Shown: one piece after another, positions 1 to 4,815 of the stretch
Position numbering within the stretch: the first letter of the stretch is position 1
Layout: each line of letters begins with the position of its first letter
From: a bacterium
Lineage (GTDB): Bacteria; Electryoneota; RPQS01
DNA: 5,925 bases
Direction of reading: 5' to 3'
NCBI GenBank assembly: GCA_018814465.1
Contig: JAHIZR010000493.1
Span: 1-5,925 of the forward strand
The notes under the pieces: generated by a model
The model's input: only the letters and a program-made list of their open reading frames with translations
Told to the model about the DNA's origin: nothing
Database searches by the model: none
Translations under genes and position numbers: made by a program

Positions 1-162
1 CTGCCTCTGGCACAGTCAACGGTTTCGCAACACCTTAAAAAACTAAAAGATGCTGGGTGGATTCGGGGCGAGATCGAGGGTCCGAAGACCTGCTATTGCT
101 TAAAGCCGGGGGTGATTAGGCGGTTCTCCGAGATGGTGGGTCAGTTGGCACGGGAAGAGTGA
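1..162 (+). CDS. ArsR-family transcriptional regulator, C-terminal part (5' end outside window)
   Basis: Frame 1 is open from the first base to the TGA at 160-162, giving 53 residues of a protein whose start lies off the left edge. The visible part opens with the recognition helix of a winged helix-turn-helix (AQSTVSQHLKKLKDAGW, residues 4-20). The beta-wing follows (IRGEIEGPKTCYCL, residues 21-34), then a C-terminal helix (IRRFSEMVGQLAREE). This is the layout of ArsR/SmtB repressors, which leave their operator when As(III), Sb(III) or another metal binds. The usual sensor cysteines lie nearer the N-terminus and cannot be seen. Two cysteines (residues 31 and 33 of the fragment, C-Y-C) sit at the end of the wing and could contribute thiolate ligands. 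The arsM gene about 800 bp downstream on the same strand supports arsenic as the signal. Family assignment is solid; the inducer is inferred. Confidence 0.85.
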   Translation: MPLAQSTVSQHLKKLKDAGWIRGEIEGPKTCYCLKPGVIRRFSEMVGQLAREE

Positions 163-418
163 CACGGATTCCGGCCGGGGTGCGCACTTTCAGGACTCGG
201 CAACTGAGAGATTTCTGTGCTTAGCCCGGCTCGGCGAGCTTATCCTGCCAAGTGATGCCATGATCAGATGATTCTAAGTGAAGCAAGTCTAATAAGAGGT
301 AGTAGATAGAGCAACAATTTGCGGAAGATTGAGCAACCCTGTGGCGGGATTCCCGTCTAATCATGCAGACGAGAGGAGCAGAAGGGCATCCATAATCAAA
401 CAACCACTGGAGACAGTA

Positions 419-853
419 ATGATGACTCAAAGACTCCTATCAATTCCAATGCTGCTCATTCTATTCTGCGTTGCCGGAGCAGATCCCTCTTCCTCATGGG
501 AACGTGAAAGCTCATATAACCAGCTTTTCAACGCGCAGAACATCGAAACGGTCAAGGGAACCATCACAGAGATTTCGACCTATACGATACCGGACGGCGC
601 CGGCAGCGGCGTGCAATTGACGATTGAAAACAGCGGCAAACAAATCGCCGTTCATCTCGGACCGGAATGGTATATCCAGCATCAGGCAAAGCAGTTCGAA
701 GTCGGAGAAAAGATCACTGTCAAAGGATCACGCGTAGACTTTGAAGGTTCATCGGTCTTGCTGGCCTTGGCGGTCGTGATGGATTCGCATATGCTGGTAT
801 TGCGCTCGGCTTCCGGCGCACCGGTCTGGTCGGGTTGGCAGAGCATGCGGTAG
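419..853 (+). CDS. Small exported OB-fold-like protein of unknown function
   Basis: A 144-residue protein. The frame is open further upstream, to a TTG at 329. I chose ATG 419 (ATG 422 is an alternative) because GGAG at 409-412 lies 6 nt before it and a signal peptide follows directly: R5, a hydrophobic core at residues 6-18, and a signal peptidase I site A-G-A at 19-21 before D22. C17 does not make a good lipobox. The mature part looks all-beta, with an OB-fold-like pattern: ETVKGTITEI (43-52), VHLGPEWYIQHQ (78-89), VKGSRVDFEG (101-110) and a terminal LRSASGAPVWSGW (128-140). The HLGPxWY, KGSRV and PxWSGW signatures recall a family of small periplasmic proteins in which I would also place MamS-like magnetosome proteins; this is from memory, not a search. 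It lies between an arsR-type gene and arsM, 256 nt after the former and 116 nt before the latter. I see no metal-binding cysteines in the mature part, so a role in arsenic handling is only suggested by position. No convincing promoter is visible in 163-418. Confidence 0.8.
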   Translation: MMTQRLLSIPMLLILFCVAGADPSSSWERESSYNQLFNAQNIETVKGTITEISTYTIPDGAGSGVQLTIENSGKQIAVHLGPEWYIQHQAKQFEVGEKITVKGSRVDFEGSSVLLALAVVMDSHMLVLRSASGAPVWSGWQSMR

Positions 854-969
854 GCTTTATTGCATTACCGTATGCGCCGAAATCCTGCGACGAAGAATGT
901 TTCCGGGCACCCGGGGACGGGCGCCTCGGCGATTGATCGGAGAAACAGATAAGCACATAAGGTAATGTA

Positions 970-1785
970 ATGAACAGCAAAGACAAGATTCACGAAGCAG
1001 TGCGCGACCGCTATGGGAAAGCCGCGCTTGGCTGCGGCTGTTCCAGCGGCTGCTGTGGAGCGCCAATGGAAGCGATCGAGAAGATCACTCTCGATATCGG
1101 TTATCATGAAGGCGATCTCATCGGCATTCCAGAAGGCGCAAATTTGGGACTGGGCTGCGGGAATCCGCTCGAATATGCAGATGTCAAGACGGGCGAGACG
1201 GTACTCGATCTGGGCAGCGGCGCGGGGTTCGATGTATTTCTGGCATCACGAGCGGTCGGTCCGCAGGGACGCGTAATCGGAGTGGATATGACTCCTGCAA
1301 TGGTTGAAAAGGCTCGCGAGAATGCCCGTAAAGCAAAAGTCTACAATGTGGATTTCCGGCTGGGCAAGATCGAAGAGCTGCCGGTCAATTCGGAAACGAT
1401 TGACCTAATCATTTCCAATTGTGTCGTGAATCTGTCGCCGGAGAAAGATAAGGTTTTCGCTGAAGCCTACCGCGTATTGAACCCGGGCGGACGGATGCTG
1501 GTATCCGATCTTGTGCTGATTAAGCCTCTCTCTGAAGAACTAAGAAACTCGGTCGAGGCCTATGTTGGCTGCGTGGCAGGCGCTTCGATGAAAGAAGACT
1601 ACTTGCAGCTGATGCGAGACGCCGGGTTTGAGGAGGTTAAGATCGTTGCCGAAAGCGGTTATGATGTCGGACTCAGCGATATGGATGAGAACTTAATCAA
1701 GGAAGCCTACGCCGCAGTGACCTCCGTGAAAGTGCGGGCGGTCAAGAAATTGATGCCTTGTCGCGGATCGGATTGTTGCTGCTAA
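970..1785 (+). CDS. arsM: Arsenite S-adenosylmethionine methyltransferase ArsM
   Basis: A 271-residue cytoplasmic class I methyltransferase. ArsM enzymes transfer methyl groups from S-adenosylmethionine to thiol-bound As(III), giving mono-, di- and sometimes trimethylated arsenicals. SAM-binding motif I is VLDLGSGAGFD (78-88), followed by the acidic strand end GVDMTPAMVEKAR (104-116) and a YRVLNPGGRMLVSD segment (167-180). Arsenic-binding cysteines characteristic of the family are present: C63 in LGCGNP, C151 in SNCVVNL and C201 in YVGCVAGA. An N-terminal CC pair (28-29), in a stretch with C22 and C24, can supply the fourth thiol. The protein ends in a cysteine-rich tail (C264, C269, C270, C271), also common in bacterial ArsM. 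Length is normal for the family and no key residue is missing. ATG 970 is preceded by AAGG (959-962) at 7 nt spacing and the protein begins as family members do. It is the last gene before a strong hairpin, downstream of an arsR-type gene, so arsenic-inducible expression is likely. No arsenite efflux pump or arsenate reductase is visible in the window. Confidence 0.96.
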   Translation: MNSKDKIHEAVRDRYGKAALGCGCSSGCCGAPMEAIEKITLDIGYHEGDLIGIPEGANLGLGCGNPLEYADVKTGETVLDLGSGAGFDVFLASRAVGPQGRVIGVDMTPAMVEKARENARKAKVYNVDFRLGKIEELPVNSETIDLIISNCVVNLSPEKDKVFAEAYRVLNPGGRMLVSDLVLIKPLSEELRNSVEAYVGCVAGASMKEDYLQLMRDAGFEEVKIVAESGYDVGLSDMDENLIKEAYAAVTSVKVRAVKKLMPCRGSDCCC

Positions 1786-1807
1786 CGATATCTATGCCGG
1801 AATGAGA

Positions 1808-1837
1808 AGCGGGCCGCGATAATTATCGCGGCCCGCT
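1808..1837. terminator. Perfect 30-bp palindrome, hairpin between convergent genes
   Basis: AGCGGGCCGCGATAA is followed directly by its exact reverse complement. In RNA this folds as a stem of about 12-13 GC-rich pairs with an AU loop. On the + strand it is followed by CTATTATTAGATATTT, a U-containing tail that suits termination of arsM, 22 nt after its stop codon. The - strand side lacks a U-tract, so it is a weaker terminator for the pilin-like gene ending at 1873. A dimeric protein-binding site is a less likely alternative. Confidence 0.8.
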
Positions 1838-1872
1838 CTATTATTAGATATTTGCGGGTGAACAGGTGTTGA

Positions 1873-3513
1873 TTAGTAAGAAGCCCAACTACCGGATGAA
1901 ACGCGGGTCATTGTCAATCCGTCTTCGGGCCAGAAGCGATTATCGATTAAGGACGGATCAAATCCCCAATCGCGATGGGCTTCAACATAGGATGCATCGA
2001 TCCACAATCCAGTGGCCTGTTGACTTGCCCACAGACAAACCAATGAACCGCGATAAGTCAGCTCATGTCCGACCCATTTTTCATGGAGGCGAATCAGGTT
2101 TTCCGCGCCGCCGCTGTAGCTGCCCTGCGTGGTCGGAACATTGCCCGTGACGACACAGGAATTGACCGATGTCGCGGAAGCGATGCGCTTGTTGATCGGT
2201 TTAGCCGAATCTGCATCATCCCAGTTATTGGACAACACGTTAAACGCATCGCACAGAATCGAACTGGCTTTTTTACTGACGGTGTTATAGTTTTTCCAAA
2301 CGTAGAGCGGATTATCGGTTGCGATCGCAATCCCACCCGCCGGAAGCTGCTGAGCATTGATAATCCGAATTGCTGCATCAGAAGCGCTCTCAGAGATATA
2401 CAGCACATTATTCTGCGGGACATAGCCGTAGGCGATTAAGAGCGACATATCAAGATTTGTGACCGTGAGCGTCCGCTGTTCACGGTGATCATAAAACGAT
2501 GTCGTGGACAATATTCCGGCAGGCAGCACGATGGGAATGTCCAGGGAATCCGTCGCGGCGCCATTCAGGATTTTCAATCCCGCCTTATAATAGAAACGCA
2601 TCGCGCGCATGGCTTCATCATCGGTCGGCTTGCCGCGCTTGATGATTTCAATTGCTTCACCTGGAGTCGGCATCGGATAGGGTAAGGTGCCAATGCCGTG
2701 AGCTTGATCCAGCACCCGACCGCCCCAATCTTCAAGACTCTTATCCTCCCACTCTGAATCCCGGCTGTCATATCTAAGATCCTGCCAGTGCCCTGACGGG
2801 TCTTTCATTCGCGCTTTTCCACTGTATGACCTCGTAGAGTCTTTCGGAGTGTTGAAGATGCTCTTACCGGCAGTCACGTCTCCTTCGATATTCAATACAT
2901 TGCGCGAGCCAAGATACAGATTGCCATTCGTGTGAATGCGGCCATTGTAGTCGAGCGGGTAATCCGTGAAAAATTCAAGGTCCTGATCGAAATAGATTCC
3001 GAAATTGCCCATCGGGATAGACTCTTGATTCATCGTAACAGCGACGACATTTTCGACGGATTCGTTATAGAGCGCGGAATGGGAGAAAATCCGGTAGGGG
3101 CGGATGACCGCTTCCATTCCGGCGAAAGCGCCTTTAGAGACAACGCCTGAGTGCGCATCGGCCAGACTGATGGTTAATTCAGGGAAAGAATAACCATTGA
3201 TAGACGGCGCAGTCAGCTCGCCAAGGTCTTCCTGTGCGGGGAAAGGAGTCTCTTCGAGCAGGTCATAAAGCCACTGTTTCGACCATTCCGCACCGGCTTC
3301 GGCGACGTAGAAAGTCTGGGCGTCTTTATAACTGCGTCCGGTTACCTGAGATTTTTGAAGGGTGGTCTGAACGCTCACCACGCTGATGAACATCAAGCCG
3401 GTTAACAGGATGACAGCGGAGACGAGGACGAAGCCTCGCTCATTTTTGTCCCGATTGATACTTCTTCCGCCGATTGCAGAATGCAATCGTTTCAACAGGT
3501 ATCTTGCTTTCAT
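1873..3513 (-). CDS. PilX-type pilin-like protein with long C-terminal region
   Basis: A 546-residue protein starting at ATG 3513. After a short basic leader, NERGFVLVSAVILLTGLMF contains a prepilin peptidase site (cleavage predicted between G27 and F28) and then the hydrophobic helix (about 28-50). The helix lacks the glutamate at mature position 5, as in PilX-like minor pilins. The helix runs on into VTGRSYKDAQTFYVAEAGAEW, with the AEAG motif (71-74) typical of PilX N-terminal domains. The large remainder is predicted extracellular. It includes FGIYFDQDLEFF (171-182) and GRIHTNGNLYLG (191-202), a pattern I associate with DUF4900-type regions of long pilin-like proteins in candidate phyla. 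The role is probably a minor pilin or pseudopilin-like component of a type IV pilus or type II secretion-like machine, processed at the inner membrane; the exact role is unknown. The Shine-Dalgarno before ATG 3513 is weak. A sigma-54-like promoter lies upstream at 3556-3571. No other pilus gene is adjacent. The gene runs towards arsM and is separated from it by 87 nt. Confidence 0.85.
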   Translation of the reverse strand: MKARYLLKRLHSAIGGRSINRDKNERGFVLVSAVILLTGLMFISVVSVQTTLQKSQVTGRSYKDAQTFYVAEAGAEWSKQWLYDLLEETPFPAQEDLGELTAPSINGYSFPELTISLADAHSGVVSKGAFAGMEAVIRPYRIFSHSALYNESVENVVAVTMNQESIPMGNFGIYFDQDLEFFTDYPLDYNGRIHTNGNLYLGSRNVLNIEGDVTAGKSIFNTPKDSTRSYSGKARMKDPSGHWQDLRYDSRDSEWEDKSLEDWGGRVLDQAHGIGTLPYPMPTPGEAIEIIKRGKPTDDEAMRAMRFYYKAGLKILNGAATDSLDIPIVLPAGILSTTSFYDHREQRTLTVTNLDMSLLIAYGYVPQNNVLYISESASDAAIRIINAQQLPAGGIAIATDNPLYVWKNYNTVSKKASSILCDAFNVLSNNWDDADSAKPINKRIASATSVNSCVVTGNVPTTQGSYSGGAENLIRLHEKWVGHELTYRGSLVCLWASQQATGLWIDASYVEAHRDWGFDPSLIDNRFWPEDGLTMTRVSSGSWASY

Positions 3514-3555
3514 GCTTGAATCAACCCATAATTTCCATAGATTCGATTTTGTTAG

Positions 3556-3571
3556 AGCAAATAATGCGCCT
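3556..3571 (-). promoter_or_regulatory. Candidate sigma-54 (RpoN) promoter of the pilin-like gene
   Basis: Read on the - strand the site is AGGCGC-ATTAT-TTGCT, compared with the consensus TGGCAC-N5-TTGCT. The invariant GG (-24) and GC (-12) are separated by exactly 10 bases, the -12 half is a full match and the -24 half matches 4 of 6. Transcription would begin near 3545, leaving a leader of about 30 nt before ATG 3513. Sigma-54 control of pilin genes is well known in other bacteria. No enhancer-binding protein site was identified, so this remains a sequence-match inference. Confidence 0.42.
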
Positions 3572-4018
3572 TAACTTGATAAAACTGATAACGATTCATC
3601 CGCAAAGACATGCGCAGCTTTTTTTCTGAAGTTGCGATACCGAAACTTGAAATATCGGGTCCGCAGAGTTATAAAGTTGGAATTTATCAAAAATGCGCAA
3701 ATGAATTCGCAGTGGTCTTTCTTTAAATGCAATTGCTCATATCACGACACCTTGTTGAAAAGAGCCGGTCTTTTAAACGAGGAAGGCAGCTTTCGTATAG
3801 AGCTAATGCTGAATGACATTAGGTAGGCTCGCATGAAGATTCCGGCAGGGTACCGCGCCTACTTGAATCTCGCAATGGAAAGATGTTCTGCGCTTAAACC
3901 CTGCTCGGCGGATTTCTTTCTAAAAGATGGTCGGCGCTGGGATTTCAGAAATATGATGATTTAGCTTATTACGACAGATTACTCAGATAGTTGCCCAGAG
4001 GCTAATACAATCGCAATC

Positions 4019-4047
4019 TTGAATATAAAGAGAATACAAAGTTTAAG
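4019..4047 (+). promoter_or_regulatory. Possible sigma-70 type promoter
   Basis: TTGAAT (4019-4024) and TTTAAG (4042-4047) are separated by 17 bases, and each matches 4 of 6 positions of the -35 and -10 consensus. The surroundings are AT-rich compared with the flanking DNA. A start near 4054 would give a leader of about 46 nt before the ORF at 4100. The match is modest; the support comes from its placement before a perfect Shine-Dalgarno. Confidence 0.25.
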
Positions 4048-4099
4048 CATGCCGTCTATCCTAAGTTTATTGTGAGCATCAACCTTGGAGGAACAGAGA

Positions 4100-4165
4100 A
4101 TGAGTTGCCGCCGGTTGCTCACTTCAGGTTGTTATGGACTGAGTTCTCTCGAAGCGGAGGTTTGA
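4100..4165 (+). CDS. Very short ORF (21 codons) with strong Shine-Dalgarno
   Basis: ATG 4100 is preceded by GGAGG (4087-4091) at an ideal 8 nt spacing, the best ribosome binding site in the window. The frame encodes 21 residues (MSCRRLLTSGCY, then GLSSLEAEV) and ends at TGA 4163-4165. No known family is recognised. It has two cysteines (C3, C11) and no membrane segment. A possible promoter lies at 4019-4047 and a hairpin follows 15 nt after the stop, though the U-tract of that hairpin is on the other strand. It could be a true small protein, a leader peptide, or the surviving start of a gene whose body has been lost. Translation is plausible; function is unknown. Confidence 0.3.
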   Translation: MSCRRLLTSGCYGLSSLEAEV

Positions 4166-4175
4166 TTATCTGAAT

Positions 4176-4214
4176 AAAAAAGGAGCTGACCCAGCTACTT
4201 CTGAGTCGGCTCCT
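4176..4214 (-). terminator. Intrinsic terminator for minus-strand transcription
   Basis: On the - strand AAGGAGCCGAC-TCAG pairs with CTGgGTCAGCTCCTT around an AAGTAG loop. This gives about 11 pairs in the outer arm, one of them a G-U wobble, extended by a CAG/CTG pair set, and it is followed at once by a run of six T. This is a textbook Rho-independent terminator. No intact minus-strand gene ends before it, although a possible reading frame stops at 4234, 20 nt upstream. On the + strand it lacks a U-run, so it would only weakly stop transcription coming from the ORF at 4100. Confidence 0.8.
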
Positions 4215-4233
4215 TATCGCATCAATACAAGCT

Positions 4234-4701
4234 TCATCTTGTGCACATCGTATAGTCGGAATCCCACTCATATAATTCGAATGGTATCTTCACAGTGATC
4301 CTCGCCGGGTATCCATTACTGCGATAAAAACTCTGATGTTTTCCGCAGCGACACTCGCGGATCATCGTTACTGCGAAAACGCTCTGAGGGATTCAAATGT
4401 GGAAAGCGAGGATGACTCAAGCCTGGGCGGCAGGCATGAAGTCCGTGGCCGGCGGAACCGGTTTGAGGCGAGCTCTTCCCTGCACGATTTCCAGCCGATT
4501 TATCAGCCTCCGCAGAGGGCTTAGGCGGTAAATGGCGGCGAGGGTAGAATAAATGAGCCAGCAGGTAAAAAGCTTCCAGAGAAAAACGATAAAATCCGTC
4601 GCATACAGTTTTCGCAGGGTGATGGAAGACATAGCATATCCGTTCAGTTTTCCGAAGGTAATGACACCGGGCCAACATTTTTGCAGACGGTAATTTATCA
4701 T
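4234..4701 (-). pseudogene. Probable decayed gene; N-terminal part resembles lasso-peptide B2-type helix region
   Basis: One minus-strand frame runs from ATG 4701 to TGA 4234-4236 with two internal TGA codons (4417-4419 and 4393-4395). The first 94 codons include, from the internal Met at codon 24, MSSITLRKLY, then a hydrophobic stretch (FIVFLWKLFTCWLIYSTLAA) and YRLSPLRRLINRLE. This order of basic start, membrane-like helix and L-P/S-x-RRL is reminiscent of the N-terminus of lasso-peptide biosynthesis B2 proteins (transglutaminase-like proteases). The catalytic Cys/His part is absent, and I found no continuation in the other two frames. The last 43 codons (from ATG 4365: MIRECRCGKHQ ... IPFELYEWDSDYTMCTR) read like a protein C-terminus with a C-x-C-G motif, and they end 20 nt before a strong terminator. 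No clear Shine-Dalgarno precedes ATG 4701 or ATG 4365. The stop codons argue against one intact gene; a relic or two short ORFs is the best reading. The B2 resemblance is from memory and weak. Confidence 0.3.
4301..4387. repeat. Imperfect tandem direct repeat, two copies
   Basis: Copy one (4301-4336) and copy two (4354-4387) both run CTCGC ... TTACTGCGA ... CTCTGA. TTACTGCGA is exact at 4316-4324 and 4368-4376, and the terminal CTCTGA is exact. About 27 of 36 aligned positions agree, with two single-base gaps. The offset of 51-53 bp suggests an old local duplication within the relic gene. The indels shift the reading frame between copies, so it is not a conserved protein repeat. Confidence 0.5.
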
Positions 4702-4762
4702 CAGGCTATTAGTTGATTATTGGATGAGTGTTAAGCAACTGTTAGCAGAAACGTTGAAAAAG

Positions 4763-4794
4763 AAGAGCCGCCCCTTTGCCAAGAGACGGCTCTT
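4763..4794 (-). terminator. Intrinsic terminator of the T9SS-secreted protein gene
   Basis: On the - strand AAGAGCCG (4794-4787) pairs with CGGCTCTT (4770-4763), eight pairs around a 16-nt loop, followed by CTTTTTC. It begins 22 nt after the TAG stop of the gene that ends at 4816, so it most likely ends that transcript. Confidence 0.8.
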
Positions 4795-4815
4795 TCAGTT
4801 CGTGCAAACGAAAAA

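Larger units (their letters stand above)
3572..4815. other. Gene-poor region of about 1.2 kb with scattered signals
   Basis: No ORF here looks like an intact known protein. From 3572 to about 4015 I see only short weak frames (a 41-codon frame from ATG 3701 and a 43-codon frame from ATG 3833), with unremarkable sequence and no family resemblance. From 4019 onward there are a possible promoter, a strong Shine-Dalgarno with a tiny ORF, a minus-strand terminator, a probable relic gene with an imperfect repeat, and the terminator of the gene that ends at 4816. These are listed separately. The region could be a decayed gene segment or could hold small RNAs. Confidence 0.6.

Noticed and set aside
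329..418. TTG-started N-terminal extension of the exported protein
   Set aside because: It would bury the signal peptide behind 30 hydrophilic residues, and a Shine-Dalgarno supports ATG 419.
872..952. 26-codon + strand frame between the exported protein and arsM
   Set aside because: No Shine-Dalgarno and an ordinary low-complexity composition; more likely leader sequence.
865..1107. 80-codon minus-strand frame across the start of arsM
   Set aside because: Most of it is antisense to the conserved ArsM coding sequence, with no ribosome binding site seen.
3601..3625. CGCA/TGCG mini-hairpin followed by seven T on the + strand
   Set aside because: Only four base pairs in the stem and no + strand gene upstream to terminate.
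3632..3826. 64-codon + strand frame (TTG start; ATG at 3701)
   Set aside because: No Shine-Dalgarno at either start and no recognisable domain or motif.
3833..3964. 43-codon + strand frame beginning MKIPAGYRAY
   Set aside because: AGGTAGG lies upstream at a workable distance, but there is no promoter, terminator or family resemblance; too weak to list as a gene.
4393..4419. TGA recoding (selenocysteine or tryptophan) to join the 4234-4701 frame
   Set aside because: The arsR-type gene visibly ends at TGA, and no SECIS-like hairpin was evident; decay is simpler.
4316..4678. 120-codon minus-strand frame rich in Arg, Ser and Pro
   Set aside because: Composition is typical of an out-of-frame shadow; the overlapping frame from 4701 has the more protein-like hydrophobic segment.
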